From Rhodococcus sp. 14-2470-1b (GTDB taxonomy: Bacteria; Actinomycetota; Actinomycetes; Mycobacteriales; Mycobacteriaceae): DNA of 64,000 bases. The notes under the pieces are model-generated. The model was not told the DNA's origin. It saw only the letters and a list, made by a program, of their open reading frames with translations, and searched no databases. Shown piece by piece: positions 33,941 to 42,410 of the stretch. A program made the translations under genes and the position numbers. Each line of letters begins with the position of its first letter. The stretch's first letter is position 1. The stretch spans positions 1-64,000 of the forward strand of contig NZ_NPFY01000028.1 of the NCBI RefSeq assembly GCF_002259415.1, read 5' to 3'.

Positions 33941-34627
33941 TTACTCCGTTATCTTGGCGAGTTTGTCGAATGCGGCTATCAATTCGTCATCGAAGAATCC
34001 TTCTATTTCCTCGTCGTGTGTCGGTGCGCTTTTTGTGGGTGCGCCATTGTTTGATGCGCCGTTGCCGGAGGACGGACCCGAGCGGGTCGACGCGCCAGCA
34101 GGCGATCCCGTCGAGGGAGGCGTAGCCGATCCGTCCGACCTCTTCTCACCCTCACCCTCACTACGTGGTGTGGTGTGGAAGTGGGGTGGAGTGGAGGTGG
34201 AGTGGGCGCTGTCACTGACGGCGTCATTTTTGGTCTGACACTTCCGTTTCGTACCACTGCACATCGAGTGGTCACCGGCAGCGCACCGTCGATCTCGACT
34301 GACGTAATCGGCCTGTCGCTTGGCGTTGGATTCGAGCTTTACTGCCCGGTCAGCGGCGGTTTCCTGTCCTGTCCAGTCCTGCTGTAGGTGCTTGTCGTCG
34401 AGCCATGTCCACAGGCCCGCATCGACCAGTTCGGCGATGACTCGATCCTTGTTCCGTACTGCCTTCGCCTGCAGCAACAAACGCGCACTTACGACAGAGA
34501 TAATCCCGTCGGTGCCCCCTGCTATCCCATTTTGCAACGCTCTTATGTAGAGATAGACCGCACTTAGTGACAAGTTGTGGTTGTCGATCGTTGCCGGGAA
34601 CGAGTCCGTGATCCGTGCCCAAGTCAT
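33941..34627 (-). CDS. putative replication-initiation protein with zinc-binding motif
   Basis: 228 residues from the ATG at 34627, which has AGGAGG at good distance and overlaps the previous stop (ATGA). Residues 1–95 look like a winged-helix domain (LSLSAVYLYIRALQNGIAGG, DRVIAELVDAGLWTWLDDKH). A C115-x4-H120-x2-C123-x6-C130 cluster follows in RRCAAGDHSMCSGTKRKC, then a long low-complexity Ser/Thr/Pro/Gly linker (150–205) and an acidic helix at the end. This layout (DNA-binding head, flexible linker, acidic helix) is common in phage replisome-organiser proteins; the assignment is inference. Confidence 0.55.
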   Translation of the reverse strand: MTWARITDSFPATIDNHNLSLSAVYLYIRALQNGIAGGTDGIISVVSARLLLQAKAVRNKDRVIAELVDAGLWTWLDDKHLQQDWTGQETAADRAVKLESNAKRQADYVSRDRRCAAGDHSMCSGTKRKCQTKNDAVSDSAHSTSTPPHFHTTPRSEGEGEKRSDGSATPPSTGSPAGASTRSGPSSGNGASNNGAPTKSAPTHDEEIEGFFDDELIAAFDKLAKITE

Positions 34628-34872
34628 TTGCGACCCTCCTTCGCTTTCTTCTCTGCGCGGCGCTTTTGCTGGTAATGCGTCATACACAAACCGTGCGCCT
34701 TGACTTTCTTTCCGCATTCACCGAGTAGGCAAATCGGCAAAGAATCGTCTTGCGATGCATTTGCATGAGAGGACGATTTGTCGAGTTTTCCGTCCGAATT
34801 CGGCGCGGGTTTATAGGTGAATGCGTTCGGGTGCCGGGTGCCGGTCGTCGCCAGCTGGCCAGCGGCGCGCAT
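34624..34872 (-). CDS. 82-residue zinc-finger protein
   Basis: C48-x4-C53-x9-C63-x2-H66 in CLLGECGKKVKAHGLCMTHY followed by a lysine/arginine-rich tail (QQKRRAEKKAKEGRK). The GLCxxHY signature is frequent in small actinophage DNA-binding proteins. The N-terminal 40 residues are polar and disordered. Its ATG lies one base after the excisionase stop (TAAGATG) and its own stop overlaps the next ATG. Confidence 0.7.
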   Translation of the reverse strand: MRAAGQLATTGTRHPNAFTYKPAPNSDGKLDKSSSHANASQDDSLPICLLGECGKKVKAHGLCMTHYQQKRRAEKKAKEGRK

Positions 34873-34873
34873 C

Positions 34874-35041
34874 TTAGTTGACCGGCTTCCCGAGCCAGGC
34901 GTCGAAATCTGTTCTGCGGACGCGGTACTGGACACCGACTCGGTAGGCCTTCAGCTTGCGCTCGGCGATCGCTTTCCGGATCGTGTCCCGGTGGACGTCG
35001 AGAAGCTCAGCGATGGAGTCGATCGATAGAAATTCGGACAT
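34874..35041 (-). CDS. xis: excisionase / MerR-type helix-turn-helix protein
   Basis: 55 residues, too short for most gene callers. MSEFLSIDSIAELLDVHRDT then IRKAIAERKLKAYRVG and RRTDFDAWL: this is the helix-turn-helix_17/excisionase domain found next to tyrosine integrases. In the integration context it is expected to bend DNA at the att site and direct excision. It starts 281 bp after the integrase stop and opens the replication-type operon, so it may also act as an early regulator. Confidence 0.85.
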   Translation of the reverse strand: MSEFLSIDSIAELLDVHRDTIRKAIAERKLKAYRVGVQYRVRRTDFDAWLGKPVN

Positions 35042-35322
35042 GGTTGTGCCTCACTGGGTTCGATGTGCGGCGCGGCACCGAGTGAAGCAGACGCCAACCC
35101 GTCCGTCCTCGCGATGCGCCAGTGAGTGCCTCTGCAGTCAATGGGTCCGGTCCTCGTCGTGCACCGGTCGTCGTGCTCTGCCGTGGGCCCCGTTGGCTAG
35201 GTCCGTTTCGGCTCAATACCTATGGAACCACACATATCGCACGTGTCCATGCAATTTTCCTGCGGAGGCCCTGACCAGCGACGATACGGTGGGAGAGATC
35301 TAGCAATTGTGCTAAACCTGGG
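35042..35322. promoter_or_regulatory. control region between integrase and excisionase
   Basis: 281 bp with no supported gene. It carries the palindrome TAGCA-ATTG-TGCTA (35301–35314) immediately behind the integrase stop, a plausible operator or Int/Xis site. TTGCAT at 35254–35249 on the minus strand could be a -35 element for the excisionase operon, but no -10 at the right distance is clear. Confidence 0.4.
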
Positions 35323-36459
35323 TCACATCTCGTCGAGCTTGCGCGCTATCGCGGCGTCTCGTTCGGCGGCGGCATGTTGATAGATCAGCGCGGCGTCGGC
35401 CGTCGAGTGACCGATCCTCGCCATAAGCTCTTTCGTCGTCGCGCCGGTCTGAGCGGCCAGGGTCGCGGCGGTGTGCCGGAGTTCGTGCGGCCGGAGATTG
35501 TCGATCCCAGCGGCACGTCCAGCAGTGGCCACGGCGCGTCGGAGTTGCCAATCGGTCAGATACCCCTCGGGGCCACCGTTCCCGGCGAATACGAGCGACT
35601 GAGCGCCCTTGCCGGTGTGCTTGTCCAGGTGCGCCAGGATCGCCGGTCTAATCCTCTTCGGCACCGACACGTCCCGCACCCCGTCTTCCGTCTTCGGAGC
35701 GCCCTCGAAGTACTCACCCGACCGATAGGTCACCGCACGGCGCACCGAGACTACGGACGCGTCCTCGGCTATATCGTTGCGCTGCAACCCTTTCAGCTCA
35801 CCCGAGCGCAGTCCGCACCACCCGGCGATGAGGACGGCGGCGACCAATTCCTTCGGCTCGGTGTGCTCGGCTACCTCGGTGAGTTGAGCTACTGTCAGAG
35901 TGCGAATCTTGCGAGTGCGTTTGGCGTTCATAGCTTTTCGTTCCACGCACGGGTTGGCGTCGATCAGCTTCTCAGACACCGCATCGCGGCAGATCGAGTG
36001 CAGCAGAGAGTATGCATGCGCCCGTGCGGTCGGCTTGTCCAGTAGCAGCGTCGAGTACCAAGCGCGAACGAGCGTCACCGATAGTTGCGAGAGGGGTACC
36101 TCACCCAGCACGGGCGCTATGTGGTTCTCCAGCGTTTCGGTGTATCCCTTGCGCGTCCTCGGCGTCAGGGTGCGCTGTGCGATCCGGTGCTCGGCGTAGT
36201 CGGCCAGGGTGCGCCCGCGTTCGATCTCCGTGCCCGGTGGCGTCCAGGTGCCTCGGTCGATCCTCCGGCGCTCGTCGGCCAGCCATCCCTCGGCGTCCAG
36301 CTTCGATCCGAACGTCGTGCCCCTCGGCGTCGGCGTCCACACCGTCATCTCGTGGAGGTAGGAGGCCCGGTAGCGCCCGGACGGTAGCTTGGTCACCCTG
36401 CCCCAACCTCGGCGAGATCGTGGCTTGGCGGGCTTCTCAGCGGCGCTGGTGCTGGTCAT
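35323..36459 (-). CDS. int: tyrosine recombinase (integrase)
   Basis: 378 residues. An N-terminal arm-binding region, a SAM-like core-binding domain (about 70–160; TLADYAEHRIAQRTLTPRTR), and the catalytic domain with Arg in WCGLRSGELKG (about 215), the H-x-L-R-H box PHELRHTAATLAAQTGA (about 325), and GHSTADAALIYQHA with the nucleophilic Tyr near 359. Actinobacterial integrases of this type use the 3' end of tRNA genes, in agreement with the att repeats. The gene is intact, so the element may still be mobile. Confidence 0.95.
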   Translation of the reverse strand: MTSTSAAEKPAKPRSRRGWGRVTKLPSGRYRASYLHEMTVWTPTPRGTTFGSKLDAEGWLADERRRIDRGTWTPPGTEIERGRTLADYAEHRIAQRTLTPRTRKGYTETLENHIAPVLGEVPLSQLSVTLVRAWYSTLLLDKPTARAHAYSLLHSICRDAVSEKLIDANPCVERKAMNAKRTRKIRTLTVAQLTEVAEHTEPKELVAAVLIAGWCGLRSGELKGLQRNDIAEDASVVSVRRAVTYRSGEYFEGAPKTEDGVRDVSVPKRIRPAILAHLDKHTGKGAQSLVFAGNGGPEGYLTDWQLRRAVATAGRAAGIDNLRPHELRHTAATLAAQTGATTKELMARIGHSTADAALIYQHAAAERDAAIARKLDEM

Positions 36460-36493
36460 GTCGGCCTCGAATCGTTGAATCCCCGTTGAACAA

Positions 36494-36538
36494 CGGTTCC
36501 GTTTCGATCGCTATAATTCGGTGTCGATCGGTTCCGTT
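36494..36538. repeat. CGGTTCCGTT direct repeat, candidate integrase arm sites
   Basis: Two copies, 36494–36503 and 36529–36538, 35 bp apart start to start, each beside a TCGATCG. They lie between the integrase start and attR, where arm-type sites are expected. CGTTGAACAACG (36484–36495) is a neighbouring palindrome, and TATAAT at 36512–36517 (plus strand) may belong to a promoter. Confidence 0.45.
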
Positions 36539-36610
36539 GCCTCGGTGTTTTTGCTGGTCAATGGCCAACTTTACGGTCTGACCTGCGGATGTCCAGGCTA
36601 GTCTCGGCTT

Positions 36611-36633
36611 GTTCGAATCCTGCCGGGGGCACC
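36611..36633 (+). repeat. attR core (23-bp direct repeat, integrase side)
   Basis: Exact copy of 27286–27308, the T-loop to discriminator part of tRNA-Arg plus CC. The rest of a tRNA is absent, so it is an integration scar and not a gene. Confidence 0.95.
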
Positions 36634-36752
36634 GAGAACACGATCGACGATTCGTCGCCCTCCGTATCGGGCATAGTCGATGGAACGCGAACACCGAGGC
36701 ACTGCTACATCGCGGTCGTCCGGGTCCGTGTTCGGACGAGAGGATTCTGTCG

Positions 36753-37904
36753 ATGAGAGATGTCCTCGACGAGGTGGTTGCGCTGTGGCGCGCCGGTGCC
36801 ACGGCAGGCGTCGGGACCGTGGTTCGCACGTTCGATTCTGCTCCGCGACCCGCAGGGGCATCGATGGTCGTCGGACCGGACGGAACGGTCAGCGGCTCGG
36901 TGTCGGGTGGATGCGTCGAGGGAGCGGTGTACGAGGCCGCGATGGCGGTCATCGCATCGGACTCCCCGGTCCTCGAACGATACGGCGTCAGCGACGACGA
37001 TGCGTTCGCGGTGGGATTGACCTGTGGCGGCACGCTGTACGTGTTCGTCGAGCCCATCTCTCAGACGACCTTTCCCGAACTGGGGGCCGTCGCCGACGCG
37101 ATCGCGGCCGAGCGACCGATCGCGGTCGCAACCGTCGTCCGTCATCCGGATCCGACACAGCTCGGGCGTCACCTGGTGATCGAGGAGAACGCATCGGCGG
37201 GCACGTTCGGAACCGACCGAATCGACGCAGCCGTGGTCGACGACGTGCGTGGACTTCTGGCATCCGGGCGCACGGAGACATTGACGTACGGACCGGAGGG
37301 TGAGCGTCTCGGCGACGGCATGGACGTCTTCGTGTCGAGTTACGCGCCGCGGCCGAGAATGCTCGTGTTCGGTGCCATCGACTTCGCGGCCGCCGTCGCC
37401 CAGCAGGGCGCGTTCCTGGGATACCGGGTGACGGTGTGCGACGCGCGGGCACGGTTCGCCACGACCCAGCGGTTCCCGGCCGCGGCGGAGGTCGTCGTCG
37501 AGTGGCCACATCGTTATCTTGCCGACCAGATCGCGGCTGGACGGGTGGACGAGCGCACCATCGTGTGTGTGTTGACGCACGACGCCAAATTCGACGTCCC
37601 ATTGCTCGAGGTCGCGTTACGTCGGCCACAGTTCGCGTTCGTCGGGGCGATGGGGTCGCGTCGTACCCACGCCGACCGCGTCGCCCGCTTGCGTGAGGCG
37701 GGACTGACCGATACAGAACTGGAACGACTGTCCAGCCCGATCGGGCTCGACCTGGGGGCGCGTACTCCGGAGGAGACGGCCGTCTCCATCGCTGCCGAGA
37801 TCGTCGCGAAGCGGTGGGGCGGCAGTGGTGCCCCTCTGGCCGGTGGAAGCGGTCGGATTCATCACGATCTGCCGGTGGCCGAGGTCACACGATCTACGAC
37901 GTAG
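36753..37904 (+). CDS. XdhC/CoxI-family molybdoenzyme maturation protein
   Basis: 383 residues from the ATG at 36753. N-terminal XdhC domain (VVALWRAGATAGVGTVVRTF, SGSVSGGCVEGAVYEAA, LTCGGTLYVFVEP) and a C-terminal Rossmann domain (MLVFGAIDFAAAVAQQGAFL, FVGAMGSRRTHADRVARL). Family role: binds molybdenum cofactor and aids its sulphuration and insertion into xanthine-dehydrogenase-type enzymes. No molybdoenzyme gene is in the window. Before the satellite inserted, it stood next to tRNA-Arg. Confidence 0.87.
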   Translation: MRDVLDEVVALWRAGATAGVGTVVRTFDSAPRPAGASMVVGPDGTVSGSVSGGCVEGAVYEAAMAVIASDSPVLERYGVSDDDAFAVGLTCGGTLYVFVEPISQTTFPELGAVADAIAAERPIAVATVVRHPDPTQLGRHLVIEENASAGTFGTDRIDAAVVDDVRGLLASGRTETLTYGPEGERLGDGMDVFVSSYAPRPRMLVFGAIDFAAAVAQQGAFLGYRVTVCDARARFATTQRFPAAAEVVVEWPHRYLADQIAAGRVDERTIVCVLTHDAKFDVPLLEVALRRPQFAFVGAMGSRRTHADRVARLREAGLTDTELERLSSPIGLDLGARTPEETAVSIAAEIVAKRWGGSGAPLAGGSGRIHHDLPVAEVTRSTT

Positions 37905-37996
37905 CGTAGGACTTCCCGTCGTTCGGGCCCCCACCAGGCCTCGCTCCGGCAGGGCGCCGGTGACGAGGGCACTCGACACCTCTTACTCTGGTTGTC

Positions 37997-40027
37997 ATGG
38001 CAGCACCAGACGTCGAGACCGTCGAAACACCACCGACCGAGTCTCCGGGGACCGCATCGACCTCCGTGTTCGTGACGGCAGGATTGATCGGTGCTGTCGG
38101 TGCAGCGCTCGTCATCAGCCTGTCCGCGTCGGACGCGCTCGTTCTCCTCGGTATACCCGACCCTGGTCCGGCCACGACGTACGGGCTCCCCGCCATCCGC
38201 GCCATCGGCGAGATAGCGGCATCGATCGCCATCGGTTCCTTCCTCCTCGCGGCGTTTCTGGTACCTCCGCAGAAATCCGGAGTGCTCGACGTGGGCGGAT
38301 ACCGCGCCGTGCGCACCGGGTCGGCTGCCGCGATCGTGTGGGCTGCGTGCGCACTGGTACTCGTCCCGCTGACCCTGTCGGACACCTCAGGTCAGCCGTT
38401 CACCGTCGCGATCCAACCCAGCAACCTCTGGGTGGCCCTCGATCAGGTGGAAATCGCCGGAGCCTGGCGCTGGACGGCGATTCTGGCCGTCGTGCTCGCG
38501 GTCGTGTCGCGGACGGTACTCAGGTGGTCGTGGACCCCGTTGCTTCTCGTGTTCGCGCTGGCCACGTTGATGCCCATCGCGTTGACGGGACACTCCTCCT
38601 CCGGAGGTGCGCATGACGTCGCCACCAACAGTCTGATCCTGCACCTGGTCGGCGCGACGCTCTGGGCGGGCGGTCTGTTCGCAGTTCTCGCCCACGCCCG
38701 CCGCAGGGGTGCGCACACCGATGTCGCGGCCAGGAGGTTCTCGGCGGTCGCGACCGTCTGCTTCGTCGTGATGGCGGCCTCCGGAGTGATCAACGCTCTG
38801 GTTCGAGTGTCCATCGGGGATCTGTTCACGACGCTGTACGGCCGGTTGATTCTGGCCAAGGTTCTCGCCCTCGTCGTGCTGGGATTCTTCGGATGGATCC
38901 AGCGGCGCAGGTCGCTGCCTGCTCTCGCATCCGACCCGTCGTCCCGTGGTGCGCTGATCAGGTTCGCCGGGGGAGAAGTTCTCGTTCTCGCGGCCACGAT
39001 CGGCCTCGCCGTCGGCCTGGGGCGGACTCCGCCGCCGTCGGACGTCGACCCCGATCTCTCCTTGTCCGAAGCAGCCCTCGGTTACGACCTCCCGGATCCG
39101 CCCACCTTCGCCCGGCTGATGTTCGACTGGCGGTTCGACCTCATCTTCGGAACGGCCTCGATCCTGCTGGCCGTCGTGTACCTGCTCGGTGTTCGGCGTC
39201 TGCGTCGCCGCGGCGACGCGTGGCCTGTCGGGCGGACGATCTCGTTCCTCCTCGGGTGCGCGACGATGCTCGTGGCCACGTCCTCCGGCGTCGGCAAGTA
39301 TTCGCCGGCGACCTTCAGCGTGCACATGGGCGCGCACATGGCGTTGTCGATGTTGGTGCCCGTTCTGCTCGCACTCGGTGGCGCGCTCACGCTCGCCCTG
39401 CGTGCGTTGCCGGTAGCGGGCAAGGACGGAATTCCAGGTCCCCGTGAGTGGCTTCTGCAGGCGCTGCACAGCCCTGTTTCGCGTTTCCTGACGCACCCGG
39501 TCGTCGCGGCGGTCCTGTTCGTCGGCGGCTTCTACGTGCTGTATCTCGGTGGCATCTTCGGTGCCGTGCTGGACAACCATTCGGCGCACTTGCTGATGAA
39601 CGCGCACTTCATTCTCAGCGGTTACCTCTTCTACTGGGTCGTGATCGGTGTCGACCCGTCGCCGCGGCACATCGAACCCATCACCAAGCTGGCCATGGTT
39701 TTCGGGTCTCTTCCCTTCCACGCCTTCTTCGGCGTCGCATTGATGAGCATGAACACCGTCATGGGCGGCTGGTACTACCGCACGCTCGGCTTGGATTGGA
39801 ACGGCGATCTCATGGGCGATCAGAAGTTGGGCGGTGGAATCGCCTGGGCCACGGGCGAGATTCCACTCGTGCTGGTGATGTTGGCCCTGCTCATCCAGTG
39901 GTCGCGCAGCGACGACCGCAACGCCAAACGCTCGGACCGCGCCGCGGACCGCGACCACGACGCCGACCTGGCCGCGCACAACGCTATGTTCGCCGAGCTG
40001 GCGCGGCGCGACCGGGAAAACGGATAG
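37997..40027 (+). CDS. CopD–CtaG fusion: copper-handling/cytochrome c oxidase assembly membrane protein
   Basis: 676 residues. The N-terminal half is a CopD-like copper-resistance domain with about eight transmembrane segments (ALTGHSSSGGAHDVATNSLI, HLVGATLWAGGLFAVLAHAR). The C-terminal half is a caa3-type CtaG domain (FSVHMGAHMALSMLVPVLLA, MNAHFILSGYLFYWVVIGVD) with conserved histidines. The same fusion exists in mycobacteria (Rv0102). Expected to move copper to cytochrome oxidase. It ends 21 bp from the convergent MarR gene. Confidence 0.88.
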   Translation: MAAPDVETVETPPTESPGTASTSVFVTAGLIGAVGAALVISLSASDALVLLGIPDPGPATTYGLPAIRAIGEIAASIAIGSFLLAAFLVPPQKSGVLDVGGYRAVRTGSAAAIVWAACALVLVPLTLSDTSGQPFTVAIQPSNLWVALDQVEIAGAWRWTAILAVVLAVVSRTVLRWSWTPLLLVFALATLMPIALTGHSSSGGAHDVATNSLILHLVGATLWAGGLFAVLAHARRRGAHTDVAARRFSAVATVCFVVMAASGVINALVRVSIGDLFTTLYGRLILAKVLALVVLGFFGWIQRRRSLPALASDPSSRGALIRFAGGEVLVLAATIGLAVGLGRTPPPSDVDPDLSLSEAALGYDLPDPPTFARLMFDWRFDLIFGTASILLAVVYLLGVRRLRRRGDAWPVGRTISFLLGCATMLVATSSGVGKYSPATFSVHMGAHMALSMLVPVLLALGGALTLALRALPVAGKDGIPGPREWLLQALHSPVSRFLTHPVVAAVLFVGGFYVLYLGGIFGAVLDNHSAHLLMNAHFILSGYLFYWVVIGVDPSPRHIEPITKLAMVFGSLPFHAFFGVALMSMNTVMGGWYYRTLGLDWNGDLMGDQKLGGGIAWATGEIPLVLVMLALLIQWSRSDDRNAKRSDRAADRDHDADLAAHNAMFAELARRDRENG

Positions 40028-40048
40028 TACGCACGTTCCTCGGGCAGG

Positions 40049-40477
40049 TCAGAGTCGATCGGCCGTGATCTTGGCGAGAATGCGCTGAAGATCGTCACGC
40101 TCCGACGGGTCGAGGGTGTCGAACAACTCGACGGCCACCTTCGCGCGGGCCGCGTCGATGTCACGTAGTCGGACCCGGCCGGTGTCGGTGAGCGAAACGA
40201 GGACAGCCCGTCGATCGGCCGGGTCGTTCTCCCTCGCCACCAGTTCCGCGGTTTCGAGGGAGTCGACGATGTCGGTGGCCGAACGGGCCACGATGCGCAG
40301 ATGATCCGCCAAGGCACGCAGTCGCATCGGGCGACCTTCTCGTGCCAGCACGTGCAGCGCGCGGCTCTGTGACGGGTTGAGTCCGAACGGTTCGAGGGCG
40401 CTCATGTGGGTATGGCGGATCCGCCGCGCGACGGCCATGAAGGAATCGGCCAGGTTCGGGGTGTCTCCCGTGTGCAT
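40049..40477 (-). CDS. MarR-family regulator of the divergent ABC exporter
   Basis: 142 residues from the ATG at 40477. Winged helix at about 45–100 (MRLRALADHLRIVARSATDI, ENDPADRRAVLVSLTDTGRV) flanked by dimerisation helices. It is divergent from an ABC exporter 78 bp away, with a palindrome between, the usual layout for a repressor of drug efflux. The ligand is unknown. Confidence 0.87.
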   Translation of the reverse strand: MHTGDTPNLADSFMAVARRIRHTHMSALEPFGLNPSQSRALHVLAREGRPMRLRALADHLRIVARSATDIVDSLETAELVARENDPADRRAVLVSLTDTGRVRLRDIDAARAKVAVELFDTLDPSERDDLQRILAKITADRL

Positions 40478-40502
40478 GCCGACAGCATAGCCGCTTGTAC
40501 GC

Positions 40503-40519
40503 AACCTCTTAGTGAGGTA
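40503..40519. promoter_or_regulatory. AACCTC-N5-GAGGTA palindrome, likely MarR operator
   Basis: AACCTC-TTAGT-GAGGTA with a further AACCTC half-site at 40519–40524. It lies between the two divergent starts and would cover both promoters. Confidence 0.5.
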
Positions 40520-40555
40520 ACCTCTCGTTTATGTTCGTCGACCCAGGAGGTCTAC

Positions 40556-42358
40556 TTGGTACGCAATCAACCGAAAGTCGCCGACCCAGCCCCCGTGGGT
40601 AGGGTTCTGGCGCTGTTCCGTCCCTACCGCGCACGCATCGCACTCGTCACCTCGATCATCGTCGTCAGTGCAGTCGTCGCGCTCGCTTCACCACTGCTTC
40701 TTCGTGAACTGCTCGATCACGCCATCCCCGATCGCGACGTCACGCTCGTCACGCTGATCGCGCTGGGCATGATCGCAGTAGCCGTCGTCACCAACACCCT
40801 CGGCGTACTCCAGACGTGGATGTCCAACAGCGTCGGTCAGACGCTGATGCACGACCTGCGCGTCGCCGTCTACGGTCACCTGCAACGTCAATCTCTCGGC
40901 TTCTTCGCGCGCACCCGCACCGGCGAGGTGCAGTCCAGAATCGCCAACGACATCGGCGGAATGCAATCCGTGGTCACCAATACGGCCACGTCGATCGCTC
41001 AGAACGCCACCACGGTTGCGGCGACCGTCGTGGCGCTGTTCCTGCTGGACTGGCGGCTGGCGTTGTTCTCATTGATCATCCTGCCGGTGTTCGTTCGCAT
41101 CGCTCGAAAGATCGGCAACGAGAGACGAAAGATCTCGACGACGCGGCAGAAGCTGCTGAGCGAGCTGTCGGTTCAGATCGAGGAGTCGCTGTCCGTCAGC
41201 GGCATCCTGCTCGGCAAGACGACGGGGTCGTCCGGCGTTCTCACACAGCAGTTCGCGGCGCGCTCCGACGAAGTCGCCGACGTGGAACTCAAAGCCATGA
41301 TGGCCGGTAAGTGGCGCATGGCAAGCATGCAGATCAGCTTCGCCATCATGCCCGCACTCGTCTACTGGTTCGCTGGAATCACCATCGGGAACGGAAGTGC
41401 GCTCACCGTCGGCACACTCGTCGCCTTCACGACCCTGCAAACTCAGCTGTTCAGGCCGACGATGCAGCTGCTGAGCACGGGCGTGGAGGTGCAGAGTTCC
41501 CTGGCACTGTTCGGGCGCGTCTTCGAGTACCTGGACCTGCCGGTCGACATCGACGAACCCATCGCTCCGACCCTGCTCGCCCGAGAGGACGTATCGGGGC
41601 ACGTACGGTTCGAACACGTCGAGTTCTCCTACGCCGACGCCTCACGGCCCGCGTTGTCCGACATCGACATCGACGTCCCCGCGGGTAGCACCCTGGCGCT
41701 CGTCGGATCGACGGGGTCCGGGAAGACCACGCTCGGATATCTCGCCGCACGGCTGCACGACCCCACTCACGGCCGAATCACCATAGACGGCATCGACATC
41801 CGAGACCTGCCGACAGCAGTCGTCGCAGACCTGGTCGGCGTAGTGTCGCAGGAGACGTACCTGTTCCACGCCAGCATTCGCGACAACCTCCGGTTCGCGA
41901 AACCCGACGCAACCGACGCCGAGATCGAACGCGCAGCACGGATCGCGCAGATTCACGATTTCGTCGTGGGCCTGGACGACGGGTACGACACCGTGGTCGG
42001 GGAACGCGGGTACCGATTCTCCGGTGGCGAGAAGCAGCGCCTCGCCATCGCGCGCACGGTGTTGCGTAACCCGCCGATCCTCATTCTCGACGAGGCGACC
42101 AGCGCGCTGGACAACTCGACCGAGCGCGCCGTGCAAACCGCTCTCGACGAGCTGATGGTAGGGCGCACGACCATCATCGTCGCCCACAGGCTCTCGACGG
42201 TCCGGGCCGCCGACCGCATTGCCGTCCTCGACGGTGGACGCGTCGTCGAGATCGGTAACCACACCGACCTCGTCGACAAGGGTGGTCGATACGCCGACCT
42301 GGTGCACGCGTCCGGCGACTCCGTGCACGGACACGTCTCGGAATCGGTCGCGGCGTAG
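40556..42358 (+). CDS. ABC-type multidrug exporter, fused permease–ATPase
   Basis: 600 residues from a TTG at 40556, chosen because AGGAGG lies five bases upstream; no ATG or GTG fits. The six-helix exporter domain covers about 20–305, the ATPase 340–590: Walker A GSTGSGKTT, Q-loop VSQETYL, signature FSGGEKQRLAIARTV, Walker B ILILDEATSALD, H-loop IIVAHRLST. Half-transporter that works as a dimer, exporting lipophilic compounds. Control by the divergent MarR protein is likely. Confidence 0.9.
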   Translation: MVRNQPKVADPAPVGRVLALFRPYRARIALVTSIIVVSAVVALASPLLLRELLDHAIPDRDVTLVTLIALGMIAVAVVTNTLGVLQTWMSNSVGQTLMHDLRVAVYGHLQRQSLGFFARTRTGEVQSRIANDIGGMQSVVTNTATSIAQNATTVAATVVALFLLDWRLALFSLIILPVFVRIARKIGNERRKISTTRQKLLSELSVQIEESLSVSGILLGKTTGSSGVLTQQFAARSDEVADVELKAMMAGKWRMASMQISFAIMPALVYWFAGITIGNGSALTVGTLVAFTTLQTQLFRPTMQLLSTGVEVQSSLALFGRVFEYLDLPVDIDEPIAPTLLAREDVSGHVRFEHVEFSYADASRPALSDIDIDVPAGSTLALVGSTGSGKTTLGYLAARLHDPTHGRITIDGIDIRDLPTAVVADLVGVVSQETYLFHASIRDNLRFAKPDATDAEIERAARIAQIHDFVVGLDDGYDTVVGERGYRFSGGEKQRLAIARTVLRNPPILILDEATSALDNSTERAVQTALDELMVGRTTIIVAHRLSTVRAADRIAVLDGGRVVEIGNHTDLVDKGGRYADLVHASGDSVHGHVSESVAA

Positions 42359-42410
42359 ACTTCTCGTGCCGAGGAGCCGCCCTCGCGACTCTGGCGAAAG
42401 GAGACCGACG

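Larger units (their letters stand above)
27286..36633. mobile_element. 9.3-kb integrated capsid-encoding phage satellite (phiRv1/phiRv2-like)
   Basis: Bounded by a 23-bp direct repeat, one copy in tRNA-Arg, the other 14 kb-scale units away at 36611. Between them lie, from right to left, tyrosine integrase, excisionase, two zinc-ribbon/replication-type genes, a 129-residue protein, a lone 49-codon gene on the plus strand, a RecA-like ATPase, four tiny overlapping genes, prohead protease, HK97-type major capsid, a 118-residue protein, and a membrane protein on the opposite strand. No portal, terminase, tail, holin/lysin or repressor gene is recognised, so it cannot be a complete phage. Size, gene order and the protease–capsid pair recall the phiRv elements of M. 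tuberculosis. Helper dependence is inferred. Confidence 0.88.

Noticed and set aside
36611..36633. A second tRNA-Arg gene
   Set aside because: Only the last 23 bases match; acceptor 5' strand, D arm and anticodon arm are missing, so it is an attachment-site duplicate.
27286..36633. A complete temperate prophage
   Set aside because: No portal, terminase, tail, tape-measure, holin, lysin or repressor gene is recognisable in 9.3 kb.
36753..37904. xdhC as part of the urate operon
   Set aside because: It is over 30 kb from the urate genes (about 22 kb without the satellite), and no xanthine dehydrogenase gene lies between.
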